Assembly: GCA_900550205.1 (NCBI GenBank) | Contig: URRJ01000046.1 | Location: 1-13,302 of the forward strand | Length of the DNA stretch: 13,302 bases | Reading direction: 5' to 3' | From: an uncultured Collinsella sp. | GTDB lineage: Bacteria; Actinomycetota; Coriobacteriia; Coriobacteriales; Coriobacteriaceae | Shown: piece after piece, positions 6,007 to 13,302 of the stretch | Layout of the letters: every line of letters starts with the position of its first letter | Numbering within the stretch: the first letter of the stretch is position 1 | Program-made: the position numbers and the translations under genes | The notes under the pieces: model-generated | What the model saw: only the letters and a program-made list of their open reading frames with translations | Databases searched by the model: none | Told to the model about the DNA's origin: nothing

Positions 6007-6828
6007 ATGGACGCCACCTTCAGCCACATCAAAGCTGTGTTCTGCGATATCGACGGTACGCTGCTCACGAGCCAGCACACGGTGTCCCCGCGCACCGTGG
6101 CGGCGATCCGCGCCCTGCGCGAGCGCGGCGTGCTCTTTGGCCTGTGCACCGGGCGCGACGCCCACGCGACCGAGGCCATGTACGAGCTCTGGGGCATCGA
6201 AGGCCTGGTAGACGTGATGGTGGGCTGCGGTGGCGCCGGGGTCATCGACCGCGCGCACGACATCAACGAGCTGAGCTATCCGCTGCCGGGCGAGACCATC
6301 GCGCGCATCTGTAAGCACATGGCGGACCTTCCGGCAACACCCGTCTGCCCCCGAGACGGCGTGTTCTACGTGCCCGAGAGCAACGCGTGCGTCGAGCACC
6401 TGTCGCGCGTCGACGGCGTGCCTTACCAGGTGGTCGATTTTGCCGAGTTCTTGCGCGAGCCGCAGCCCAAGGTGATGTTTACCATGGCGCCCGAGGTAAT
6501 GCCGCGGGTGATTGAGCGGGCGTCGACGTTTGCCGATAACACTGTCAAGGCAGCGGCTCTGCAAACCACGCAGTGGCTCTACGAGTTCATGGATCCGCGC
6601 GTGTCCAAGACGCGCGGCCTTGTGCGCGTGGCGGAGCTCAACGACATGGAGCTCCAGAACATCTGCGTGTTTGGCGATGCGGACAACGACACCTGCATGG
6701 TGGCCGACGCCGGCGTGGGCGTGGCCATGGCAAACGGCAGCGACGCCGCCCGTGCCGCGGCGGACTTTGTAACCGCGAGCAACGACGAAGACGGTATCGC
6801 GATCTTTATCCAGGAGCACCTGCTGTAG
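6007..6828 (+). CDS. Cof-type HAD-IIB phosphatase
   Basis: A 273-residue soluble phosphatase of the haloacid dehalogenase superfamily, Cof/YbiV type, which removes phosphate from sugar phosphates, nucleotides or similar metabolites. All four HAD motifs are visible: DIDGTL with nucleophile Asp14 and general acid Asp16, motif II Thr48 in CTGRD, motif III Lys155 in QPKVMF, and motif IV GDADND at 223-228 binding magnesium. The final block GVAMANGSDAARAAADFVT is typical of the family. The start at 6007 follows GAAAGG closely and gives the usual family length; the longer upstream frame has no ribosome site and covers a repeat. It appears to be a single-gene unit. Natural substrate cannot be told. 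Confidence 0.9.
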   Translation: MDATFSHIKAVFCDIDGTLLTSQHTVSPRTVAAIRALRERGVLFGLCTGRDAHATEAMYELWGIEGLVDVMVGCGGAGVIDRAHDINELSYPLPGETIARICKHMADLPATPVCPRDGVFYVPESNACVEHLSRVDGVPYQVVDFAEFLREPQPKVMFTMAPEVMPRVIERASTFADNTVKAAALQTTQWLYEFMDPRVSKTRGLVRVAELNDMELQNICVFGDADNDTCMVADAGVGVAMANGSDAARAAADFVTASNDEDGIAIFIQEHLL

Positions 6829-6846
6829 TACTGCGCGCTGGACAAA

Positions 6847-6883
6847 AACCACCACGAAGGGGACAGGCACCTTTGTGGTGGTT
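6847..6883 (+). repeat. Hairpin repeat copy 3 (diverged)
   Basis: Arms AACCACCACGAAGG (6847-6860) and CCTTTGTGGTGGTT (6870-6883) pair with one G-T wobble around loop GGACAGGCA. It lacks the ATTTTGCTTTG tail of copies 1 and 2. It sits 18 bases after the HAD stop. Confidence 0.7.
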
Positions 6884-6890
6884 CGATCAG

Positions 6891-6925
6891 GCGTCCCGGC
6901 AACCGATTGCCGGGACGCTTATTGT
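6891..6925 (+). terminator. Terminator after the HAD phosphatase gene
   Basis: A perfect 12-bp GC-rich stem GCGTCCCGGCAA/TTGCCGGGACGC (6891-6902 and 6907-6918) with the four-base loop CCGA is followed by TTATTGTT. It lies directly after hairpin repeat copy 3, giving two stacked hairpins that separate the HAD gene from the pilus operon. Confidence 0.75.
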
Positions 6926-7276
6926 TCCGAGGCGAATCGACGCGGTGAACAAACGACCACTCGCAGCCAAATATCGACCGTTCACAGATTGAGTAGGTTA
7001 AAACAAAATGTTGTACAAATAACAACAGAGTGTCATTTCTCTATATTTGCCAGCAGTTCTACCTGCGGTTTTCCATAATTGAAAAATCGAATAACACAGC
7101 ATGATTAAACAAATGTCAAGGAAAAGACTCTGAGAAAAGAAATTGACAGAATCGGGCTTTTCGTTGTTTAAACAATGAGTAATAATATGTATATCTTGCG
7201 CGAGCAATTATAGGTTGCGCGCTCTATACTAATTCGTGAAAGAGCAAGATCGCGGTCTCTTGGGGAGGAGACATCG
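6926..7276 (+). promoter_or_regulatory. AT-rich regulatory region upstream of the pilus operon
   Basis: From about 7000 to 7230 the sequence is strikingly AT-rich next to its GC-rich neighbours and holds no credible gene. It contains TTGACA (7143-7148) with TTTAAA (7167-7172) at 18 bases; a perfect 12-base palindrome TTGTTTAAACAA (7164-7175) overlapping that -10; a direct repeat TTGCGCG (7196-7202 and 7215-7221, 19 bases apart); and TATACT (7225-7230), a good -10 without a matching -35, about 47 bases before the first ATG. The last pair suggests an activator-dependent promoter. Confidence 0.45.
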
Positions 7277-7465
7277 ATGACAGCAAATTCAGATAAATCT
7301 AAGCAGGACAATAAAGCGGCACATCGTGTGCTGGCAGGTGTTTTGTGCGGAGCTTCCGTTTTGAGCCTGGTACTGTCGCTCGTTATGCCCCCGATCTCGC
7401 AGGCCATCGCCAGCGACACCCAGACAGTTTTTACCGAGGAAACTGTAATGGGGTGCTCAAAGTGA
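7277..7465 (+). CDS. Short secreted or leader peptide at the head of the pilus operon
   Basis: A 62-residue reading frame with a very good ribosome site (GGAGG eight bases before the ATG). The product has a polar N-terminus (MTANSDKSKQDNK), a hydrophobic core at about 17-38 (VLAGVLCGASVLSLVLSLVM) and a likely signal-peptidase site after AIA (45), leaving only about 17 residues. Its TGA overlaps the GTG of the tip adhesin gene in GTGA, so ribosomes could reinitiate. Two secretion signals follow one another in different frames. It may be the 5' remnant of a former secreted pilin, a translation-coupling leader, or a real small exported peptide; I cannot decide. A sequencing frameshift joining it to the adhesin is less likely, because the adhesin has a complete signal of its own. 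Confidence 0.55.
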   Translation: MTANSDKSKQDNKAAHRVLAGVLCGASVLSLVLSLVMPPISQAIASDTQTVFTEETVMGCSK

Positions 7466-10400
7466 AGAAGTTCGCCGCATGTAGCTTTATGGCAACTGTT
7501 CTCGTAGTGAGCACTCTGTTGTCGCCGTTTAGCGCGGTCTCCACCGCAAGCGCGGAAGATGCTGGACATCTCACTCCGGGCATTTACAAGCCAACGCCCA
7601 TCGGTATTGGTACGAATATCAATGTCTCCACCTCCGATCCCGGCGTTGCCACCTACGTCGGCCGCGACATGTACATCGGTGGTAAGCCGAGCGACACTAA
7701 TACTCTTAATGCGAGCAATGCCCCCACCGGCTCATATGCCGCTGAGGCGGAGGGCCTTACCGTGGTCCGTGGCAAGCTTGCCATGAATCCTGTCAAGGAG
7801 AGTTGGAGCGGCGATGGCTTCCGTTTCGGCACCGTTGGTTTTGGCTCGCAGTTTCGTCCCAGTGAGGGAAGCACGGTGCTTGCGGTCGCCGGTATAAAGA
7901 GCTCGATTGAGAACATGAACACCGGTCTGGGATCGACCTTAAATACTGCGACGGTTGGTGCTTGGACCAAGGGTGCCTGGGTCGGCAAGTCGAAAGAGAA
8001 TACCGGCTATGACTACACCGCGCAGATCGCCGGTCCCATTACCTATTGGAATCCTGGCAAGAATTGGAATGCTGACAACAAGCGCCAGTCTGTGGTGAAG
8101 ACGCAGGGCAACTACTATGAAGGGGAAAATGCGGACGAAAGTTCGCTGTTCAAACAAGTCAACTTCCTCAACAACATTAATGGCAAGGACTATTCGAATT
8201 ACAGCGGAGAGACAGGCTATCTCACCACGCTCTCTAACCAGCTGAATTCGTTCGCGAAGACGGGCGAAGTGAGCTGCAGCGTTGCTCCGGCGTGCCATCA
8301 GGACAACCGCTATATCATCAACAAGTACGACAAGACGAATTGTAGCTATGGCCTGGTGTTTGATGAGTCGTATAAGACCATCAATACGGACTGCGCCGAT
8401 ACGTCGCTCAATGGTAGGCAATTCAAGAATAGCGAGCGTCTTATCAAGTTTAAGGGTGACAACACCTCTATGCAGCAGGTGTTCACCATCGATGCTTCTC
8501 AGCTGAGCAATACATACAACAACGAGTATTATCGTGGCGTTGATTTCGCATTCGAGGGCATTCCCAAGGGCGCCTCGGTTGTTGTGAACGTTACTGGATT
8601 ATCGAATATTGAGTTCCACAATGGCTGGCGCTTTTGGTGGAACGGTACCGAGATTTCGCGTGGTTACGAAACTCGATATTCCGGCACACCGCTGGGCGAG
8701 GCATACGCGACGGCTTCTCAATCCGTCATGTGGAACTTTGTCGATACGCAAAGCCTTACCATTCGGGGCGGCATCGCGGGAGAGGACCGCGCGGACTGGG
8801 AATACGGTGGCGCAACCACTGGTGCCAAGTGGACTGACGACGATCCTGCGGCGGCTATGATCGGCAGCATCCTTGTACCCGATGGCAGCTTCGATGACCA
8901 TGTGACCACCAACGGCCGCGTTTATGTGGGCGTCGATTTCTCAATGAACAGCCCGAAGATTGCCGCAACATTTGGTGAGGGAAATACAGCCTCCGTTATC
9001 GACATGGACCAGGAGCGTCACAACTTCCCGTGGTCCGGTACCTACACGCCCGGCGGCTCCGCCGTTGCGTGGAGCAAGGTCGATGCGGCGGACGACAAAC
9101 CGCTCGCGGGTTCCGAGTGGGCCATCTACGCGACTGAGGACAATGCACGGAAGGATGAGAAACGTATCGTCTCCATTGTGGATAACGGCAAGAATGACTC
9201 CGATCCTGCCGTTGGCACCATTCAGTTCAACTACCTGAACCAGAAGGCCAATATTGGCAACCCTGATGACAAAGACTACTTCACGTACTACATTCGCGAG
9301 ACTAAGGCGCCGGAGGGCTACGAGCTTTCCAATGCGATCTATACCTCGAAGATGTTCCACACGGGCGATGAACTCAACCTTGTGGGCAACGTGGACACAA
9401 ACGGCAACGAGATTTCCAGTCCGCAGAGCGCCATCGCCAACACCAAGATCACCGGTACGGTGTTTTGGACCAAGGTGGCGGAGGGCGACGCAGGACACAC
9501 TCCTTTGGCTGGTTCTGAGTGGAAGCTCACCAAGACCAGGGACGCCGATGGTACGGACGTTAACCAGTCCTGGACCGTGAGCGATCAGTCGGATTCGGGT
9601 GAGATCACGTGGAAAGACATTGATGGCACGTCTGGCAAGTTCAAGCTCGAGGGCTTGCTGCCGGGTACGTACACGCTTGTTGAGACCCAGGCTCCGATTG
9701 GCTACAACTTGAATGACGCGGGTTACGAGTTCAAGGTGTCCAAGGACGGCTCCGTTACGTGGACCGAGGATAAAAAGCCGTCTATTGACGAGAGCGGCAA
9801 CGCGTACATCTCCGATTCTCTTACCACTACGTCCGTGACGATCCCGGTGACCAAATCTGTTCGCAATACGGACTGGCCGAAGGATTCCAGCGATAAGTAC
9901 GTTGCGTTCAAATTCAGCATCGAGGCTACAGGGGAAAATAGGGGTAACGCACCTAAGCCCGAACCGACGACTATTTCCGTCGTTCCCTCAGGCTCCACTA
10001 AGCTCAACGACGTCACCGCGACCTTTGGCGCCATGACGTTCAACAAGTCGCACCTGTCCGATACCTCCGGTACGGCGGGTGACTACGCCAAGACCTACAC
10101 CTACACGGTGAAGGAGGTCGCGCCTAACGCCGATGCCATCGACAAGCTCCGCTACTCCAAGGCCGAGTACCAGGTTGCCGTCACGGTGAAGGCCGTCATG
10201 GTCGATGGCAAGTACACCGGCCTCACCACCTCGACCACGGTCACCCAGGTGAAGGACGACATGGGCAACGCCCTGGGTGAGAACGGGCAGGGCGTCGTGG
10301 TTCAACCCTCCGCCGCCGCGCCCGACGCCATCCCCACCTCCACCTTCACCAACGTGAAAGTTCTCACGGACCTCCCGCTCACCGGCGCGGGTTGGACCGA

Positions 10401-10518
10401 AAACTCCATGCTCCTCGTGGGCGCCGGTCTCATGCTTCTGAGCGGCATCGCTGCGGGAGCGTATTGGTTCGCTACAAAGCGCCGCCAGGACGACCCGTCC
10501 GATGGCGCTGGTAGATAG
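7462..10518 (+). CDS. LPXTG-anchored pilus tip adhesin with choice-of-anchor-A and CnaB domains
   Basis: A 1018-residue surface protein. I set the start at GTG 7462, since a normal signal follows (VKKF, hydrophobic core, cleavage after STASA, residue 31); GTG 7453 in the same frame is an alternative. Residues about 35-510 look like a choice-of-anchor-A domain: YVGRDMYIGG, VVRGKL, then VMWNFVDTQSLTIRGG and AMIGSILVPDGSF. This domain carries an unusual insert with Cys272, 278, 294 and 311. Two CnaB domains follow, with likely isopeptide Lys539 and catalytic Glu613 (YYIRETKAPEGY), then Lys671 and Glu741 (YTLVETQAPIGY). Residues about 795-980 resemble the FctA/Spy0128 pilin domain (YTYTVKEV, TFTNVKV). 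LPLTG (971-975), a membrane helix and a KRR tail end the protein. The size and domain order are those of a tip or adhesive pilin, joined to the shaft by the class C sortase encoded downstream. The ligand is unknown. Confidence 0.85.
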   Translation: MKKFAACSFMATVLVVSTLLSPFSAVSTASAEDAGHLTPGIYKPTPIGIGTNINVSTSDPGVATYVGRDMYIGGKPSDTNTLNASNAPTGSYAAEAEGLTVVRGKLAMNPVKESWSGDGFRFGTVGFGSQFRPSEGSTVLAVAGIKSSIENMNTGLGSTLNTATVGAWTKGAWVGKSKENTGYDYTAQIAGPITYWNPGKNWNADNKRQSVVKTQGNYYEGENADESSLFKQVNFLNNINGKDYSNYSGETGYLTTLSNQLNSFAKTGEVSCSVAPACHQDNRYIINKYDKTNCSYGLVFDESYKTINTDCADTSLNGRQFKNSERLIKFKGDNTSMQQVFTIDASQLSNTYNNEYYRGVDFAFEGIPKGASVVVNVTGLSNIEFHNGWRFWWNGTEISRGYETRYSGTPLGEAYATASQSVMWNFVDTQSLTIRGGIAGEDRADWEYGGATTGAKWTDDDPAAAMIGSILVPDGSFDDHVTTNGRVYVGVDFSMNSPKIAATFGEGNTASVIDMDQERHNFPWSGTYTPGGSAVAWSKVDAADDKPLAGSEWAIYATEDNARKDEKRIVSIVDNGKNDSDPAVGTIQFNYLNQKANIGNPDDKDYFTYYIRETKAPEGYELSNAIYTSKMFHTGDELNLVGNVDTNGNEISSPQSAIANTKITGTVFWTKVAEGDAGHTPLAGSEWKLTKTRDADGTDVNQSWTVSDQSDSGEITWKDIDGTSGKFKLEGLLPGTYTLVETQAPIGYNLNDAGYEFKVSKDGSVTWTEDKKPSIDESGNAYISDSLTTTSVTIPVTKSVRNTDWPKDSSDKYVAFKFSIEATGENRGNAPKPEPTTISVVPSGSTKLNDVTATFGAMTFNKSHLSDTSGTAGDYAKTYTYTVKEVAPNADAIDKLRYSKAEYQVAVTVKAVMVDGKYTGLTTSTTVTQVKDDMGNALGENGQGVVVQPSAAAPDAIPTSTFTNVKVLTDLPLTGAGWTENSMLLVGAGLMLLSGIAAGAYWFATKRRQDDPSDGAGR

Positions 10519-10557
10519 ATGTTTATGAATGTCGGGCTCATTTCTGAAAGGGGAATC

Positions 10558-12333
10558 ATGAACCGATTCGTACAAAAGCTGATCGCCGGCGCCGCCGCCG
10601 TAGCGATCGTCGTAACCGGCCTGGTGGGTGGAGCGCCTGTGGCCAAGGCTGATCCCACCTACAGCATTACGATCAACAAGCAGTCGACGGATGCTGCCGA
10701 TCACGAGTTCAACGGCTGGCAGCTTGCCGAGCTGAAGGACGTTGTTGTTAACAATGACAAGTCGATTGCCTATACGATTGATACCAACGAGAAGCTCGTG
10801 AGCACCATCGAGGCCGCGATGGACTTCAATGCTGTCATTGATAAGACGGGCAATGCCCAGAACGTGCTTACTGCCTACAAGCAGGACAAGAACTATTATG
10901 TGTCCGACGGCAACTCGTCGAACAACCCTATGGGCTTCCTGATCATGCATGTGTTTAGCAATACCGGAACCCCTAACCTCTCCTCGCCCTGGAACAACGA
11001 CGCCGCGCTGCGCACCTTTGCCCAGAACCTCGAGGACCAGACCTTCCCTGAGGCTTCTACTGCAACCCCGTTCACCACGGCTACGAACAACAACGCCAAT
11101 GTGAAAACCTTTAAAGTCCCGGGTATCTGGTTCCTGAAGGACGCTACCAGTCCCGCTGCTGACAAGGAGTCCTTCTCACTGCCCATCATTACGCCGACGA
11201 GCATTCCGGACACCGATATCGATGGTGCCGTTACCGTGAAGAACGTGATTCCGAATATCTCCAAGCATCTTGCCAATGCTGACGGCACCTACAACAATGA
11301 GCCGTCCTTCTCCGTGGGTGACACCGTGTACTACACGCTTGAGACTACCGTTCCTTACTACACCGGCTATTCGACCGGCCGTGTGTTCAAGATCAACGAC
11401 ACTGCTAGTTCTGCCATTTCTTCGTTTGTCGATGACGCCCCCAAAGGCGTAAACGTTGTATCGGTCAAGGTTGGAGACGTTACTCTTAAGGCGGATACCG
11501 ACTACAGTGTTTCCTATGCTGCCACTACTGATATCGATGAAAAGTACGCCAATGGTGTAGATACCGTCATCGACCTTGGCAAATACGTGAACCAGAGTGA
11601 GGGCGCCACTAAGCTGGACGAGGGCGCAAAGGTGACCGTACTAGTGAGTGCCACCCTTGATGCTGATGCCAAGCTTTCTGATTCCACCGACATCAAGGGC
11701 AACCCCAACAAGGACTCACTCACCTGGTCGCACAACCCCAACAACACCTCCGATGAGCAGACCATTCCTGGTGACGAGGTGAATGTCTACTCCTATAAGT
11801 TCAACATCTTGAAGACCGCCAAGGACATGACCACTAAGCTCCGGGGTGCTAAGTTCACGATTAAGGCGGGAGACAGCTATCTCGGTTACGAGAACGGCGC
11901 ATGGAAGACCCTGCCCGCGGCTCCGAAGGATACTCAGGCTGGTGCCGAAGCCGGCGTGTTCGCCACCAAAGCTGATGGCGTCATCGACTTCAATGGTCTC
12001 GATGCTGGCACGTATGAGATCGAGGAGATCGTTCCTCCCAATGGTTACACCGCCCTCTCCCTGCCGAAGTTCAACTTTACGGTATCCGCTACGGTGAATG
12101 CCAACAATCCCGAGGGTCAGAAGACCATCATTGCCGTTTCTTATGCCAAGGGTACAAACGATAACGACTCTCGCGTCTCCGTTGAGAACTCGACCATCAA
12201 GATTTGGAACGCCAAGAACCTCACCGAGCTGCCCTTGACCGGTGACCTGGGCATCAAGGTCTTCATCACCGTGGGCGTGCTGCTCATGGCTGCTGGCGCC
12301 GCCTTCGCCCTGAGTGCACGTATGCGCGCTTAA
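10558..12333 (+). CDS. LPXTG-anchored major (shaft) pilin with isopeptide domains
   Basis: A 591-residue pilin of the SpaA/SpaH/FimA type. The start at 10558 is preceded by AAAGGGG and a clean signal follows (MNRFVQK, hydrophobic core, cleavage after AKA, residue 31). Domains in order: an N-terminal domain (about 32-225), an isopeptide-forming fimbrial D2 domain (about 230-410, ISKHLANADG to TDYSV), and a C-terminal CnaB-like domain (about 420-545) with E-box-like YEIEEIVPPNGY, Glu490. LPLTG lies at 558-562, then a membrane helix and RMRA tail. In the family a lysine in VYPKN is joined by the sortase to the threonine of the next subunit; here the equivalent is Lys228 in VTVKNVIP, a diverged pilin motif. 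It lies 39 bases after the tip gene and upstream of the sortase, so all are one operon. Shaft role inferred from size and domains. Confidence 0.88.
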   Translation: MNRFVQKLIAGAAAVAIVVTGLVGGAPVAKADPTYSITINKQSTDAADHEFNGWQLAELKDVVVNNDKSIAYTIDTNEKLVSTIEAAMDFNAVIDKTGNAQNVLTAYKQDKNYYVSDGNSSNNPMGFLIMHVFSNTGTPNLSSPWNNDAALRTFAQNLEDQTFPEASTATPFTTATNNNANVKTFKVPGIWFLKDATSPAADKESFSLPIITPTSIPDTDIDGAVTVKNVIPNISKHLANADGTYNNEPSFSVGDTVYYTLETTVPYYTGYSTGRVFKINDTASSAISSFVDDAPKGVNVVSVKVGDVTLKADTDYSVSYAATTDIDEKYANGVDTVIDLGKYVNQSEGATKLDEGAKVTVLVSATLDADAKLSDSTDIKGNPNKDSLTWSHNPNNTSDEQTIPGDEVNVYSYKFNILKTAKDMTTKLRGAKFTIKAGDSYLGYENGAWKTLPAAPKDTQAGAEAGVFATKADGVIDFNGLDAGTYEIEEIVPPNGYTALSLPKFNFTVSATVNANNPEGQKTIIAVSYAKGTNDNDSRVSVENSTIKIWNAKNLTELPLTGDLGIKVFITVGVLLMAAGAAFALSARMRA

Positions 12334-12420
12334 TTCCCTAGCTTGATGACGCGGCGAGCGGGCGATCGTCGTCTCCTATCAGCGCCTGCGCGCCGCGTTC
12401 TCATCTTCCCTTTCGCCGCA

Positions 12421-12460
12421 CCCCGTCGCGCTTGGACCCGCGGCGGGGTCGGTGCTTTAA
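12421..12460 (+). terminator. Intergenic hairpin between shaft pilin and sortase, possible attenuator
   Basis: CCCCGTCGCG (12421-12430) pairs with CGCGGCGGGG (12439-12448) with one G-T wobble around an eight-base loop. It is followed by only a short pyrimidine-rich stretch and CTTTAA, so it would be a leaky terminator that lets a fraction of transcripts reach the sortase gene. It could equally protect the pilin transcript from 3' decay. Confidence 0.45.
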
Positions 12461-12497
12461 CCGTGTCCTCGCACCCACACCCCCGGAGGTGAACCAC

Positions 12498-13302
12498 ATG
12501 GAGGCAATCAAGCCCGTATCGACGATGCGCACGCCGAGGGGCGGTTCGAACCCGGCTTCCACCAGCCGACGTAAACCGCCCCTCGTCCTGCGCCTGCTTT
12601 CCCTTCTGTGCTTTGCCGCCGGCTTTGTTATCGTGGCCACGCCCCTCGTCCTGCGCGCCATGTCCCAGGCTGAGCAGACGGCCGCAGTTACCGCGGCACA
12701 AAACACCGTGGATGGTTGGCCCTATCCGCAAGCGGAGGAGGCCCTCGCGGCCGCGCGCGCCTACAACGAGCAGTTGGCCGCCGACGGTCAGGACGTCATC
12801 GGCGAGGTTGTGGACCCGTTTGGTAGCACCTCCGGCGCCTCCACCGCAACGGGTGCCAAGGACTCCATCGCCTCGCAAGACACCACGTACCAGGGCCTGC
12901 TCGACGCGGGTTCGGGCCTTATGTGCTCGGTGCGTATACCCAAGATCGACGTGAACCTGCCCGTGTACCATGGCACCTCCACCGAGGTGCTCGCTGCGGG
13001 CGCCGGCCACCTATATGGAACATCGCTGCCCGTGGGCGGCGCGAGCACGCATGCCGTGCTTACCGGCCACCGCGGCGTGCCAGGCTCGCTCCTGTTCACG
13101 CGCCTGGACGAACTGCAGGTTGGCGACTCGTTTTACATCGAGGTGATGGGCGAGGAGCTGGGTTACAAGATCGACCGCATAGACGTGATTGAGCCCGACG
13201 ACGATTCCAAGCTGCGCGTGACCGCCGGCGAGGACCGCGTGACGCTCATGACCTGCACGCCCTACGGCATCAACACCCACCGGCTGCTGGTGCGCGGACG
13301 CC
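12498..13302 (+). CDS. Class C pilus sortase, runs off right edge
   Basis: The first 268 codons of a pilin-polymerising sortase. The start at 12498 has GGAGGTG six bases upstream. An arginine-rich N-terminus is followed by a membrane helix (about 29-52, LRLLSLLCFAAGFVIVATPL) and an outward-facing catalytic domain. The class C lid motif Asp106-Pro107-Phe108 is present in VVDPFG; the catalytic triad is His191 (LTGHRG), Cys253 (LMTCTPYG) and Arg262 (THRLLVRG). Class C enzymes cut LPXTG pilins and link them through lysine side chains. A second membrane helix normally follows within 50 residues of the active site and lies outside the window. As the only sortase seen here, with two LPLTG pilins directly upstream, it almost surely builds this pilus; a separate housekeeping sortase probably anchors the fibre. 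Confidence 0.93.
   Translation, partial: MEAIKPVSTMRTPRGGSNPASTSRRKPPLVLRLLSLLCFAAGFVIVATPLVLRAMSQAEQTAAVTAAQNTVDGWPYPQAEEALAAARAYNEQLAADGQDVIGEVVDPFGSTSGASTATGAKDSIASQDTTYQGLLDAGSGLMCSVRIPKIDVNLPVYHGTSTEVLAAGAGHLYGTSLPVGGASTHAVLTGHRGVPGSLLFTRLDELQVGDSFYIEVMGEELGYKIDRIDVIEPDDDSKLRVTAGEDRVTLMTCTPYGINTHRLLVRGR

Noticed and set aside
5737..6870. Minus-strand frame of over 370 codons opposite the HAD gene
   Set aside because: It spans repeats and the HAD gene, whose catalytic motifs are intact on the other strand.
4275..6883. CRISPR-like array from the spaced repeats
   Set aside because: The copies are about 1 kb apart with genes between them and form hairpins; no regular spacers or cas genes.
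7345..7461. Extension of the tip adhesin to an ATG at 7345
   Set aside because: It would bury the signal peptide inside the protein and overlaps the leader peptide in another frame; GTG 7462 gives a normal signal.
10519..10557. Extension of the shaft pilin to an ATG at 10519
   Set aside because: It begins directly at the previous stop with no ribosome site; the ATG at 10558 has AAAGGGG and starts a normal signal peptide.
9988..10950. Minus-strand frame across the adhesin-pilin boundary
   Set aside because: It lies antisense to two well-supported LPXTG proteins and has no recognisable domain.

Overview
The window reads as two unrelated stretches of bacterial chromosome joined at about 3.70-3.75 kb, inside one open reading frame. 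The left stretch (1 to about 3.7 kb) looks like a Clostridia/Oscillospiraceae gut bacterium (Faecalibacterium-like, by inference). It carries a protein with a Spo0A-type C-terminal DNA-binding domain, found only in Bacillota, a 2-hydroxyacyl-CoA dehydratase activase and strong AGGAGG ribosome sites. The right stretch (about 3.7 kb to the end) looks like a Collinsella-type coriobacterium (Actinomycetota), judged from GC-rich coding sequence, recurrent 'ggggacaggcacctttg' type hairpins and protein style. The join lies in the P-loop DNA of a hybrid gene: the first 47 codons are the start of an ABC-transporter ATPase and the rest is MobB. The simplest explanation is an assembly (or cloning) chimera through a short conserved P-loop sequence; an interphylum recombination is the less likely alternative.

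Left stretch, all on the minus strand except the hybrid gene. A three-gene operon is read from about 3250 down to 1326: a small DUF6514-like protein, a Spo0A-like regulator with a receiver domain lacking the phospho-acceptor aspartate, and a soluble GHKL-type histidine kinase without a canonical H-box. A strong hairpin terminator ends it. Next, with its own promoter, comes the 5' end of a large activase (BadF/BadG/HgdC family) that leaves the window on the left; the start of its second ATPase domain is just visible. Upstream of the operon is a promoter flanked by three sequences resembling Spo0A boxes, which would fit autoregulation.

Right stretch, all on the plus strand. The MobB body (molybdopterin guanine dinucleotide synthesis) is followed by a terminator, an MFS exporter, and a Cof-type HAD phosphatase. 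The intergenic gaps between them hold three copies of a conserved hairpin repeat and one long inverted repeat with an inner palindrome. After a marked AT-rich regulatory gap comes a sortase-assembled pilus operon: a 62-residue secreted or leader peptide whose stop overlaps the next start (GTGA); a 1018-residue tip adhesin with a choice-of-anchor-A domain, two CnaB domains, an FctA-like isopeptide domain and LPLTG anchor; a 591-residue shaft pilin with LPLTG anchor; an intergenic hairpin; and a class C sortase (lid DPF, catalytic His191, Cys253, Arg262) that runs off the right edge. Together the last genes would make, cross-link and anchor a covalent surface fibre used in host attachment.

No tRNA, rRNA, CRISPR array, transposase or phage gene was seen.
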